Below, one piece after another: positions 35,232 through 45,168 of a stretch of 64,000 bases of DNA. The translations under genes and the position numbers were made by a program. Location of the stretch: NCBI GenBank assembly GCA_963787375.1, contig CAWBCR010000018.1, positions 1-64,000 of the forward strand, read 5' to 3'. The DNA comes from CAWBCR01 sp963787375. Lineage in GTDB: Bacteria; Chloroflexota; Anaerolineae; Aggregatilineales; UBA3940. The notes under the pieces were generated by a model, which saw only the letters and a list, made by a program, of their open reading frames with translations, ran no database searches and was not told the origin of the DNA. The number at the start of each line of letters is the position of its first letter. The stretch's first letter is position 1.

Positions 35232-38200
35232 TCACCCTTCGTCGTCGGTGATCCAGTCCGGCTCTCGCTGGGCCTCGCGCCTGCGGCGGCGCGCCCGCAG
35301 CATCAGCCAGCCGCCCAGCATGCCGAGGACCGCGACCCCGACAAAGCCTGCCGGAACCACCGGATTGCGGCGCAGCCCCTCCAGGAACGGCGGCGGCGCG
35401 GGTGGTATGGCGTCGGGATAGTCTGCCGGCGCGGTCGTGAAATGCCACAGCGGCCCCTGAATCTGGTCGCCCTGCCGGTCTATCGCGTCGACGTGCCAGT
35501 AGTACGTGCGCAGTGGGTCGAGGCTGCTCAGGGCCAGCGCGGGCTCGCCGTGCACCTGCCCGATCAGCGGCGGCGCGGTGTCGACGCCCAGGTAGATGCT
35601 GTAGTCGAGCGAAGTCGCACGGGTCGAGGTCGGGGCCCCACACCAGCTCCGGAGCCAGCGAGACACCGTCCTCACCATCGGCAGGCTGTGGGACTTGCGG
35701 CACGGGCGGCGGGGTCGCCGGGGCGCTGGGATCATAGCGCAGCGTAAGCACCTGGTTAGCTTCGGCCAGGTAGACGATGCTGCCCGTCTGCCCGGACTGA
35801 ACGGCTACGTCGCCGGCGTAGCTGGCCCGCCAGAACCCCCGCTCCTGCGGAGCCGCGCTGTCCGCCACGTCGACCACCCGCAGGCCGCACGTACCATCTG
35901 CGATATATAGTGTATTGGCGTCCAGTCCGCTGCCAAAGGCTGCGCGCTGCGCCACGCCCGGCGTGTTGACCTGCCCCGTGACTTTTGGCGCGGCAGGGTC
36001 TGACAGGTCCAGCAGCGCCAGCCCGTCGCTGCCCAGCGACAGCGCCGCCCGGCTGCCATCCGCCGACAGCGCCACGTCGAGCAGCGCCGGTTGGCCGGTC
36101 GCGAACGTGTCGAACAGATGGGGCGGCGGGGCCGGGTGGCCCACGTCCAGCGCCTCGATCCCGGCATCCCAACTCACCAGCAACGTTTGATCGTCCAGCG
36201 GAAGCATATCGTGCACGAACTGGCCCGCCGGAGACGTATAGGTGAACAGCGCGGCCGGGCTGGCCGGATCGGCCAGATCGACCACCAGCAGGCCGCCCCG
36301 GTGCAGCGCCACGTACGCCCGGCTGCCAGCCAGCACGGTGCGGTCGACGGGGCCATCGGTGGCAAGCTGCCCGGCGAGCGTCAGCGCACCCTTGTCCCAG
36401 CGGGCGACAGCCAGCCCATCATCGAGGCTGAGCAGCAGGTCGCCGCCGGGTCCGGCGGCGACGTGGCTGCCGGGGGCCGCCAGCGGCAACGCCCCGACCT
36501 GCTGCGGCGCGCCGGGCCGCGAGATATCCCACGCTGTCAGCGATGTGCCCAGCGCGAACAGTACGTTCCCTTTGCGCAGCAGCACACTGACGTTCTCGCC
36601 AGGCAGCAGCGGGGTGCTGAGCCGCGTGTCGAGGTCGAGCAAGCTGAGGCCGGCGTCGCCTTCCGCCACGTAGGCCACCCGCCCGTCGACCAGGATGTCG
36701 ACCGCGTCAGTGGGAATGCGTCCCTGCGTTGAAGGAGCAGCAGACGCGAGGCCGCGCACGTCGTAGATGTGGATGCCCTTGCCCGGCGCGAGCCCCCACA
36801 GCAGCTTGCCGACGAACAGCCCGCGTGTAATGCCAAAATCAATGTCGCCGCGAGCAGCCACCGTCAGGTTATCCGGGTTGCCGGTGTTCAGCAGAAACAT
36901 ATGCCCACGGTACAGGCCATAGACCAGCCCACCGGGCGTGGCGACCAGCGCCGCCGGTTCGTAAGTGCCGACGACGCTGCGCGAGCGCAGCCCTCCTGTC
37001 GGGTCGCCGAGATCGACAATGGCCAGCCGACCATCGGCCAGCGGCAGGTAGGCGATGCTACCCTTTATAACCAGTCCGCTGGCCGCGGCGGGCGTATTGA
37101 TCTGTGTCGTGGCGATCAGCGTGCGGCGGTCGTAGATCGACAGCCCGGCAGCGTCGGCGGCATACACAAAGCGCGCGTCCAGCGCGATGCCGGTCGCCGG
37201 GCCGCGTGACTCCGTCTGCGCGATGCGCTGCGGCCCGCCCTCGACCAGCCGGTACAGCGCCACGCCGCTGTCAGCCGCCGCAATGGCGACGGTGTCGCCA
37301 TCCTGCGCCAGCGCTCGCACCGGCAGGTCATCGGGGCTGCTGGCCGCGACTGCCGGTGCGGCGTCGGGAACCAGCGCAAGGCTCGCCCAGCCATCGCGTC
37401 CACCGACCAGCAGGCTGTCGCCGTTGCGCGTGATGCGTGCCGTGTCGGCGACGACGCGATACGTGCCGCGCGGCACCAACGCCCCACCCTCGCTGACGCC
37501 ATAGTGCCGCAGCCCGCCGTAGCCCAGGGCTAGCCACACGTCGCTACCCGACGGCCAGGCGCGGTAAGCCGGCCCCATTGGCAAGCTGCTATCTGTCTCC
37601 GAAGGGCTGTCTGGCTTGCCGATGTCAAGCACGGTCAGCGCCGGCCCATCCCCGCCATCACTCACGAACACACGCCCGCCGGCAGCGGCAATCCGCGCTG
37701 CATTGCGCAGCCCGCGATAAACGCGTAGCAGCGCCGGCTCAGCCGTCACGCCGATGTCATAGATCGCTATCTGGCTGCCGCTCAGCACCGCCAGCCGGTC
37801 GCCGCTCGACGCGGCGTCGACCGCCGCCACCCTGACGTGCGCCAGTCGCCCCAGCGCATACGGTGAGGTCACGTCGAGCACGTCGAAGCTGCCGCCCTGG
37901 CTGGTGAAAGCCCGCTGGCCGCTGATCGTGACGTGCTGCGCGCTCTCACCTGCTGCCGGGGGTAGCGATCCGGCCAGCAGCGGCGCGTCGGGGTGTGTCA
38001 CATCGACTGCCACGAGGCCCGCGCTGCCGGCGGCGACGTACAGCGCCGTGCCCTTGACGGCCAGGTCGAGCGCCGGGCCGGGCAGCGCGACAGCCTGCAC
38101 CGTCGAGCCAGCCTCCGCGCTGTCGAGGTCGATAGCCAGCAACCCGGCGTCCCCGGCGGCGACAAACAGCCGGTTCTGATACGCCCGCACGGCCAGCGCG

Positions 38201-39357
38201 TCGGCATCGAGCAGGGCGCGGCCCAGCAGACGCGGCGCGGACAGATTCTCGATGTCGACGGCTACCACGCCGTCCTTGCCCAGTGCCACGTAAGCCCGGC
38301 CCGGCGTCACGTCGAGCCCCTTCGGGATGCCCGGCAGCGCCAGCCGCCCAATCTCGCGCGGTTGGTAGCGGCTGCTGATGTCGAGGATGTGCAGCCCGTC
38401 AAGGCCAACCACGTAAGCCAGCGTGCCGTCGACGCGCAGGTCGAACACCGGGCGGTTCAACTCGCCGTAGACCTGCACCGGGCGGTCGGGTGCGGCCATC
38501 CAGAAGACTTTGAGCCCGTCGGTTGCGTCGGCGACGTAGGTCGTGTCACCCTGCACGGCGATGCGTCGCCCGTCCTGCAGCGCGGCGTATGTACCGACCA
38601 GCCCTTCGCTCCCGCGTGAGGGGTCGACCAGCAGCACGCGGTTACCGCTGCCGACGACCATCAGCACCCCCGCCGCACTGACCGACGTCGCCGGGCTGAA
38701 GGCCGCCAGCGCTGCCGTGACGTGTGGCGTGGTGGGATCGCTCAGGTCGACGATGAATACACCGCCCTCGCCGCCCGCCACGTAGGCGCGGCTGCCATCG
38801 TCCGTCAGCGCCACATCGAGCGCCGGGCCATTGAGCGCTAACGTGGTGGCATTCCAAATCGCTCCCGCCGCGTCGACCTGCACCACGCGCAGGCCCGCCT
38901 CACGCGCCGCAATCGCGACCAGCACGCCGCCGGGCTGCGTGGGATCGGCGGCAGCGGCCAACGTCTGCCCGCCGCCGGGCGCAAATCCGCTGGCCAGCCC
39001 CACGCTATCCGGCGGCAGCACTGCCAGCCCTTCCTCGGTCAGCGCGAACAGCAGCAAGTCGCTGCGGGCCATGTCGAGGATCAGCCCATGGCCCAGATCG
39101 GCCTGCGCAAGGGCAGTGGGCGTGCCCGCTGAGAAGTCGATCCGCACCAGCGCCGACCCTTCCCCCACGAGCGCCGTGCCGTCCGGCAGTGGCAGTCCCG
39201 CGCTCACCAGCCCGCCGCTGCGGCTGACCAGCTCGACGCGCTGCAACTCGACGCGTGGCAGCGCGGGCGGCGCAGCCGGAGGCCCAGCGGCGCACAGCGC
39301 GGCTGTTGCCGCGATCAGCAGCAGCCTGTGAAACGGAAATCGTGCGGGTGATGTCAT
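35232..39357 (-). CDS. Giant LVIVD-repeat surface protein with FN3-like domain and C-terminal anchor (one frameshift)
   Basis: About 1,370 residues after correcting one extra base near 35611. An N-terminal signal peptide (RLLLIAATAALCAAG) is followed by some 25 beta-propeller-type units, many ending in G-L-x-[IV]-[VIL]-D[IVL] plus S/DP, for example GGVFIVDLSDPTTPH, GLHILDISSRYQP, GVVAVDIENLSAP and GLLVVDLADPASP. These are LVIVD repeats. After them come a fibronectin-III-like module (TYYWHVDAIDRQGD), a Pro-rich spacer, a membrane helix (GFVGVAVLGMLGGWLML) and a basic tail. It should be exported and membrane-anchored. Ligand unknown. The start ATG 39357 is placed at the signal peptide. Confidence 0.85.
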
Positions 39358-39439
39358 CGTGCCTGCAAGCCCCTCGACGGTGTGGCCGCCCGGCCTGGCG
39401 TGGTGATCGGCCAGATCATTGCCCATTTGAAGCCAAATT

Positions 39440-39467
39440 CTGACATTCTGCAAAAAGAACATATAAT
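39440..39467 (+). promoter_or_regulatory. Promoter of the uracil-DNA glycosylase gene
   Basis: CTGACA (39440-39445), 16-base spacer, TATAAT (39462-39467). The leader of about 55 bases carries GGGAGG before the GTG start. Confidence 0.75.
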
Positions 39468-39527
39468 GGGAGTCGTTGGAACGCTCAGACAGGCCCGGCG
39501 CGGGCTGACATCGTGGGAGGTTACCGC

Positions 39528-40166
39528 GTGGCGGACGACAGCTTAGAGCAGGTCGTATCTCAAATCAACAGTTGCACCCGGTGCCCGCTCCACCTCGGGC
39601 GGACGCACGCAGTGCCCGGCGATGGGCCTCCTAATGCCGACATCATGTTCATTGGCGAGGGGCCCGGCTTTCACGAAGATCAGTCGGGCCACCCGTTTGT
39701 GGGCGCAGCGGGCAACTTCCTGACCGAGCTGCTGCAGGAGATCGGTGTTGACCGCAAGGATGTGTATATCACCAACGTGGTGAAGTGCCGCCCGCCCGGC
39801 AACCGCGACCCTGAGCCCGGCGAGATTTCGGCCTGTGAGGATTACCTCGACCGCCAGATCGAGTTGATCGACCCCAAGGTGATCGTGACACTGGGCCGCT
39901 TCAGCATGGCGCGCTGGTTTCCTTCGGCACGCATCTCGCGCATTCATGGTGAGGCCCGCCAGATGGGCCGCCGGTTGATCGTGCCCATGTTCCACCCAGC
40001 GGCTGCGCTGCACCAGCCCAGCCTGCGCCAGTCTGTCGTCGACGATTTCAAGAAGCTGCCGGGCTACGTTGCCAGGGTTCGTCAGGGGTGGGAAACCGAG
40101 CAGGGGGTGGAAGACCACGAAGACGCCCCACCCGGAGACGATTTCGAGCAGCTCAGCCTTTTCTAG
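39528..40166 (+). CDS. Family 4 uracil-DNA glycosylase with a clamp-binding tail
   Basis: 212 residues. Removes uracil from deaminated DNA; family 4 enzymes carry a [4Fe-4S] cluster. Seen: cluster cysteines in SCTRCPLHLGR and in KCRPPGNRDPEPGEISACEDY, the active-site motif GEGPGFHEDQSGHPFVGAAG and the HPAAALH motif near residue 150. The last residues are FEQLSLF, a perfect QLSLF match to the DNA-polymerase clamp-binding consensus (QLxLF). GTG 39528 is preferred since GGGAGG lies 7 bases upstream; GTG 39513 overlaps that site. Confidence 0.92.
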   Translation: MADDSLEQVVSQINSCTRCPLHLGRTHAVPGDGPPNADIMFIGEGPGFHEDQSGHPFVGAAGNFLTELLQEIGVDRKDVYITNVVKCRPPGNRDPEPGEISACEDYLDRQIELIDPKVIVTLGRFSMARWFPSARISRIHGEARQMGRRLIVPMFHPAAALHQPSLRQSVVDDFKKLPGYVARVRQGWETEQGVEDHEDAPPGDDFEQLSLF

Positions 40167-40200
40167 CAAACGGCGGCGCGATTACGCGGAGGAGATCGGC

Positions 40201-40377
40201 ATGGCCCAGAAAAGCCCGAGTGAATTGGAAGTCCACGCCCCAGTTGAAGAATCCGATGTACCCCGGTCGCTCAAGGCCCTGGTGTATGCGATGGTCGTTA
40301 TCCTGCTGGCAACGTTGGCGACTGTGGGTGTCCTACTGAACCAGATGGGGCTGCTGCAGGTGTTCTACGCCAAGTAA
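40201..40377 (+). CDS. Small single-pass membrane protein
   Basis: 58 residues from ATG 40201, preceded by GGAGGAGA. A charged N-terminus of about 22 residues (ELEVHAPVEESDVPR) leads to one membrane helix (ALVYAMVVILLATLATVGVLL) and a short tail ending VFYAK. I do not recognise a family. It follows the glycosylase gene by 34 bases in the same direction; the longer in-frame start at 40069 overlaps it and was rejected. Confidence 0.7.
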   Translation: MAQKSPSELEVHAPVEESDVPRSLKALVYAMVVILLATLATVGVLLNQMGLLQVFYAK

Positions 40378-40384
40378 ACGCACC

Positions 40385-41812
40385 TTATGGCCGCCCCTGC
40401 CGGCGGCTGACCGTTTCATCTGAGGGGCGCGGCAGCGGCAGCCACACGGTGAACGTCGCGCCCTGCCCCTCGGTGCTGGCGGCTTCGATGCTCCCGCCAT
40501 GGGCCTCGACGATCTCTTTGCTGATGGTCAGGCCCAGGCCGGTGCCTTTCTGGGCGCTGCGCGCGCGCGACTTATCCGCGCGGTAGAACCGCTCGAAGAC
40601 GCGGGCCACGTCCTGCGCGGGAATCCCCGGCCCCGTATCGCTGACCACGATCTCGACCTCTTGCCCCTGTGTTGCAGTTGAGATGCGAACCTGCCCGCCA
40701 TCCGGCGTATGCTGGATGGCGTTTGAGATCAGGTTGGTGAAAACCTGCGCCAATCGATCCCCATCGCCGATGATGCGCGGCGTGGCGGTGTCCTCACGCA
40801 GCAGCCGCACGCCCTGCTGGGTGGCCTGCGGCGACAGCGTGGCCAGCACCGCGTCGAGCAGCGGCGCCAGCGCGATGGCCTCACGGCGAAGCGGCGCAGC
40901 CCCCAACTCGACGCGCGCCAGGTCGAGCAGGTCCTCGACCAGCCGCTGCATCCGTCCTGCCTCGTCATAGATCACCTGCGCGGCAGGCGCGGGGTCGGCT
41001 GCTGTGCCATCGAGGATGGCCTGCGAGTAGCCCTGGATGGAGGTCAGCGGAGTCTTCAGCTCGTGCGAGACGTTCGCCAGGAAGTCGCGCTGAGTCTGCT
41101 GGCTGCGGGTGACCTGGTCGACCATGTGGTTGAAGGCGTGAGCCAGCTCCTGCACCTCGCGCGGGCCCTCTTCCGGCGCGCGGCGAGTATGGTCACCGAT
41201 TGCAATGGCGTGCGCCGCGTCAGCTGCGCGGCGCAGGGGCCGCGCCACCGAGGCGCTGATCAGCACCGCCAGCACGATGGAGATAACGAGGCCGATCACG
41301 CCTGCCTCCACCAGCGGTGGGATGAGATCGTTGCCCAGCAGGCTGAGCTGCGCCGCGCGCGGGGCCGGAGAGGCCAGCACGATCAGGCCCACGTTGGCGC
41401 GTGTGGCGCTCGTGTCGAGCGCCACGTACAGCCAGCGGACGCCCGCATCGCGGAAGCTGCCGTATTGGCCTGCCGCTGTGCTGCCCAGCGCTACCAGATC
41501 CAGCGCTGCGCCGGGCGCGACGGCCCCGCTGCTGTCGTACAGCACGCTGCCATTGGGCTGGAGGCGCAGCGCCCGCACGTCGTTGGTCCGGGCCACTTGC
41601 CCGAGCTGCTCGTCGAGCGCGGCGCTCTGCAAGGTGATGTGCGGCAGGCTGGCCCGCCCGATGTCACGCAGGTGCTGGTACGCCAGGCGGGCGGGCAGCG
41701 AGCCTCTCAGGATCAGCACAGTTACCGCCCCGGCGACAACGCACAGCGTCAGGCCGATCACGGCGATGTAGGACAGCATCAGGCGTGAGCGCAGCGAGCG
41801 AAACATAGACAT
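40385..41812 (-). CDS. Sensor histidine kinase, orphan
   Basis: 475 residues. Two membrane helices (about 13-36 and 170-192) bracket an extracytoplasmic sensor region of roughly 130 residues without a recognised fold. Next are a HAMP-like linker (ARPLRRAADAAHAIAIGDH), the DHp motif FLANVSHELKTPLTSIQGYSQ with the phospho-accepting histidine, and the ATPase blocks NLISNAIQHTP (N box), DTGPGIP (G1), FERFYRADKSR (F) and GTGLGLTISKEIVEAHGG (G2). No response regulator gene is adjacent on either side. The start ATG 41812 (MSMFRSLRSRLML) fits a short cytosolic N-terminus. Confidence 0.93.
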   Translation of the reverse strand: MSMFRSLRSRLMLSYIAVIGLTLCVVAGAVTVLILRGSLPARLAYQHLRDIGRASLPHITLQSAALDEQLGQVARTNDVRALRLQPNGSVLYDSSGAVAPGAALDLVALGSTAAGQYGSFRDAGVRWLYVALDTSATRANVGLIVLASPAPRAAQLSLLGNDLIPPLVEAGVIGLVISIVLAVLISASVARPLRRAADAAHAIAIGDHTRRAPEEGPREVQELAHAFNHMVDQVTRSQQTQRDFLANVSHELKTPLTSIQGYSQAILDGTAADPAPAAQVIYDEAGRMQRLVEDLLDLARVELGAAPLRREAIALAPLLDAVLATLSPQATQQGVRLLREDTATPRIIGDGDRLAQVFTNLISNAIQHTPDGGQVRISTATQGQEVEIVVSDTGPGIPAQDVARVFERFYRADKSRARSAQKGTGLGLTISKEIVEAHGGSIEAASTEGQGATFTVWLPLPRPSDETVSRRQGRP

Positions 41813-41856
41813 GTCCCGGCAGGCAGCCGACGATAGGGCGATCCCCGCCTGTGATT

Positions 41857-42265
41857 CTACTCGTCGATGACTTCGGCATGCCCCTCGACGACATCGCCGT
41901 TGCCGCGAATGGTGCGCCCGGCAGCCAGCACACGCCGGTGCTCGCGGACCACGTCAGGCGGCGAGAACTGGACGAACATGCTGAGCGCCAGCAGCATCAC
42001 CCCGGCGTCGTCCAGCGCGCCGAGCGGGCCGACGACCAGCGCCGGCAAAAAGTCGACCGGCGACACCAGGTATACAATCGCCAGGATGGGCAGCAGCTTG
42101 GGCAGGAAACTCACCCGTTCGTCCCACAGCAAGCGCCAGGTCAGCATCGAGTTCTCGATCAACGCTCTCAGCATCCCGGCTCGCTCTGCGGGCATCGGGG
42201 CGATCTGTGGCAGGTTCGTTCCCTCGTCTGCTGCGCCGCTGCGTGGCTGGCGTGATTTCAGACAT
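41857..42265 (-). CDS. DUF1232 (YkvA-like) membrane protein (probable frameshift near its start)
   Basis: About 135 residues. The domain signature is LAIVYLVSPVDFLPALVVGPLGALDDAGV with two adjacent hydrophobic stretches, and the C-terminus is VVREHRRVLAAG plus an acidic tail. Function is unknown. A strong AAGGAG ribosome site precedes ATG 42265 (MSE), but this ATG is out of frame with the domain. Dropping one A in an AAA (near 42257) gives MSESRQPRSGAADEG and joins them. Alternatively translation starts at an internal ATG (42195 or so). It is divergent from the Rrf2 gene and shares its regulatory region. Confidence 0.75.
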
Positions 42266-42301
42266 ACCGTCAATCTCCTTACATCATAATTTACGGCAAA
42301 C

Positions 42302-42381
42302 TTGTAAACTCTCTTGCAGCCGGTTGTAAACGATCTGGGTCTGAGTATAGATACGGCTGAAACCGCCAGCAAGTTGTAAAC
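42302..42381. repeat. Three direct TTGTAAAC repeats
   Basis: Identical octamers at 42302-42309, 42324-42331 and 42374-42381, all on the plus strand, between the divergent DUF1232 and Rrf2 genes. Two lie downstream of, and one immediately upstream of, the predicted leftward promoter. This arrangement resembles binding sites for a regulator; which one is unknown. Confidence 0.6.
42344..42372 (-). promoter_or_regulatory. Candidate promoter of the DUF1232 gene
   Basis: On the minus strand TTGCTG (42367-42372), 17-base spacer, TATACT (42344-42349). A TTGTAAAC repeat begins two bases beyond the -35. Confidence 0.5.
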
Positions 42382-42403
42382 GCCCAATTCGGGCAGCCCA
42401 ATA

Positions 42404-42432
42404 TTGACTAATAAGGTCAACATTGCTATGAT
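42404..42432 (+). promoter_or_regulatory. Leaderless promoter of the Rrf2 gene with overlapping palindrome
   Basis: TTGACT (42404-42409), 17-base spacer, TATGAT (42427-42432). The ATG lies 6 bases after the -10 and no ribosome site is present. TTGAC at 42404-42408 and GTCAA at 42416-42420 form an inverted repeat that covers the -35 and part of the spacer, where a bound repressor would block polymerase. Confidence 0.75.
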
Positions 42433-42438
42433 TATCCC

Positions 42439-42855
42439 ATGTTACGAATCAGCCGCCGGACAGATTACGCCGTCAGGATCATCATCGCCGCCGCGCAGGA
42501 GCCGCCCGGTACAATGGTGCCTGCCGCACAGATCGGGGAGCAGATGGCGATCCCGCCGTCTTTCCTGTTCAAGGTGATCGGCGACCTGAAGCGCGGGGGG
42601 CTGCTTCTGACGGCCACCGGGCGGCACGGTGGGATCAGCCTGACACGCCCGGCAGACCGGATCACCCTGCTCGAAGTCGTCGAGGCAGTCGAGGGGCCCG
42701 TTCTGCTGGATTCCATGCACCTGCTATCCCAGGGACGCACCCCCGACGAGCATTGCCCACACCCGGTGTGGTCGCATATTCAGCAGGTGCTGGAAGCAGA
42801 GATGAGCGCAGTCAGCATCGCCGACATGGCCCGCACCGGCTACGAGCCATGCTAG
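42439..42855 (+). CDS. Rrf2-family transcriptional regulator
   Basis: 138 residues. Winged-helix regulator: RISRRTDYAVRIIIAAAQEP at the N-terminus, AAQIGEQMAIPPSFLFKVIGDLKRGGLL as the recognition helix region, and TGRHGGISLTRPADRITLLEVVEAVEGP as the wing and following helix. Three cysteines that ligate Fe-S in IscR (C-x5-C-x7-C) are not all present; only CPHP and the terminal Cys are seen, so Fe-S sensing is not supported. The palindrome over its own promoter suggests autoregulation. The ATG 42439 is effectively at the transcription start. Confidence 0.88.
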   Translation: MLRISRRTDYAVRIIIAAAQEPPGTMVPAAQIGEQMAIPPSFLFKVIGDLKRGGLLLTATGRHGGISLTRPADRITLLEVVEAVEGPVLLDSMHLLSQGRTPDEHCPHPVWSHIQQVLEAEMSAVSIADMARTGYEPC

Positions 42856-43009
42856 GACTGCGCTGCCGGGCTTGATTCTGACCGCCAGTTGTTTGCCCTT
42901 TGATGTGGGGCCGATTGTCGTTTCGCGCCGTTGTGTCGTTTGCCGGCCACAGATAGAATGCGGGGCAGCAGGCTGACGCGGTGACCGGGGCAGTTTGAGG
43001 GAGGCGAGG

Positions 43010-45128
43010 ATGTCGGATTGGGTTGGACGGACGCTGTCCAAGGTGGAAGTCCAGAAGCTTCTGGGTCGGGGTGGCATGGCCGAGGTTTATATGGGCCGCC
43101 ACACCACGTTGAACCGCCAGGTCGCCGTCAAGCTGTTGCACTCCCATTTCTCCGAAGACGAGATGCTGCTGGGCCGCTTCCGCTCAGAGGCGCAGGCGGT
43201 CGCCGGCATGCGCCATCCGAACATCGTGCAGGTGTTCGACTTCGACGTGGCCGAAGATCGCCCTTACATCGTGATGGAATTCGTCGATGGGCCTTCGCTG
43301 AAGGAGTACATTCAAACGCAGCGCCAGGCGGATAGGGTGATGTCGCCGCGAACGGTCAGCCGACTGCTGGCCGAGATCGCCTCGGCGCTGGATTATGCCC
43401 ACAGCCGTGGGATCATCCACCGCGACGTCAAGCCGGCTAACGTCCTGCTGCGCCACGAGGCTGGCCCGGTGATGCTCGACGAGCCCCTGCCTGACGACGC
43501 CGAGGCCGTGCTGACCGATTTCGGCGTGGCGCGCATGGCTAACGCCAGCGTCCAGACCGCTTCCGGCGTCATCGTCGGAACGCCGGCTTACATGGCTCCC
43601 GAGCAGATCCGCGGGGAGCCTGTCGACGCACGTACAGACATATACTCGCTGGGTGTGATGTTGTACGAGATGCTGTCTGGCCAACTGCCGTTTGATGCCG
43701 AAACCCAGGCGTCGATCCTCATCCAGCATATGACCGAGCCGCCGCCGCCGCTTTCTCACCTGGGACCGGAGATCGAGCAGGTTGTCGACAGGGTCCTGGC
43801 TAAGCTGCCTGAAGACCGCTATCAGACAGCCGGCGACCTGGCTCAGGCCTTTACGCAGGCAGTCGCCCGCAGCGAGAACCTGTCCGACGCATCCTACGCA
43901 ACTCTGCCATCGCCGATCCCGCTTCACTCCGACGCCTCGACAATCGGGCGCAGCCCCACCGCGTCCCGCAGCCGCCCTTCTGATACGGTCAACCTCGCCG
44001 GTGAAGCGACCCAGATCGCCCCGGCGCACAGCGCCCTGCCAGTGTGGGCCATGGCTGGCGGAGGCGGGCTGATTCTTGTGGTGGCGGTGGCTGCGTTGAT
44101 CGTCGCGCTGGGTGGGCGGAAACCGCCTGCCGTGGGTACAGGTAGCGAGGCGACGGCTACCATGGCAGTTGTCCAGTCGACGCAGCCAATCACCGTGGCC
44201 GACCAGCCGACTGCCACCGAGGTGCTGCCTACCCCTGAGCCGACGGTCGATGTGACCACCCCGCACGGCGAGGTGACCTACCACGACGCCGGACTGGACG
44301 TCACGTTGACGGGGCTCGACGCGCCGCCGGATGGTTCGGAGTACCGGGCGTGGCTGATCGGTGGGGAGCCTGCACCGCTCGACCTGGGTGCGGTGGATGT
44401 GCAGGCTGGCCAGGCCAGCCTGAGCTATACCGATCCCGGCGGGCTGCTGCTGCTGACACAGTATGATCTTTTCGAATTAACCGTCGAGCCGCAGGGCTCG
44501 GATGAAGCAACGCCGTCGGGTTCGGCGGCCTACACCGCACAGCTCGACTCTGACGTGCTGGCCCGTGTGCAGGCGCTGTACACCTATTCCGCCCAGCGCG
44601 ACCAGCCCTTTAAGACGGCGTTGCTGAGCGGCCTCGGCGTCCAGGCGACGCAATACGACAGTCACCTTGGCTATGCCATCGATTCGCTCAACAGCAGCAA
44701 CCTGCCCGATGGCAAACGTCACAGCGAACACGTCATTAATATTGTGTCGGGCGTCGAAAGCCCCGACTACGGAGATTGGGACGGCAGCGGGCGGGCCGAG
44801 AACCCCGGCGACGACGTCGGCCTTGAGCCCTACCTGATGCTGCTGCAGGACGCAGCCCGTTCGGCGGCAGAAGCGCCGAACGCCACCGATGCGGACCGGC
44901 AGGCCAGCGACGCAGTCATTCAGGCGGCGGATGCAGTGCTGCAAACGGTCGACGACGCCAAGCGGCAGGCCATGCGCCTGACGTCCGTCGAACTCGCTGG
45001 AGGAGGCGCAGCCGATCAAGGATACGCTTAACACCCTCAACGTGCAGGATGCCGTCAGTGCGCTGGTGGACCAGGCCGGTTCGCTGGACCTCACCATCCG
45101 CGCCACGGTCTTCGCCGCCGCGCCGTAG
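43010..45128 (+). CDS. Transmembrane Ser/Thr protein kinase with RskA-like extracytoplasmic domain (one frameshift)
   Basis: About 706 residues after removing one extra base near 44996. The kinase domain is complete: GRGGMAEVYMG, catalytic Lys 41 in VAVKLL, IIHRDVKPANVLL, TDFGVARM and GTPAYMAPEQIRG. After a Pro/Ser linker comes one membrane helix (about residues 343-370). Outside, a Thr/Pro linker leads to a domain with YRAWLIGGEPAPLDLGAVDV and LFELTVEPQGSDEATPSG, the pattern of the C-terminal domain of anti-sigma factor RskA. A further block holds KRHSEHVINIVSG and an EF-hand-like DWDGSGRAENPGDD. The start is ATG 43010, with GAGGCGAGG upstream. The substrate is unknown. Confidence 0.88.
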
Positions 45129-45168
45129 GGCCTGATTTCCTGTCATCGCGGTTTGTTTCTCATCTGTG

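Noticed and set aside
36091..36732. Antisense frames within the LVIVD-repeat gene
   Set aside because: They lie opposite regular LVIVD repeats and show only skewed composition.
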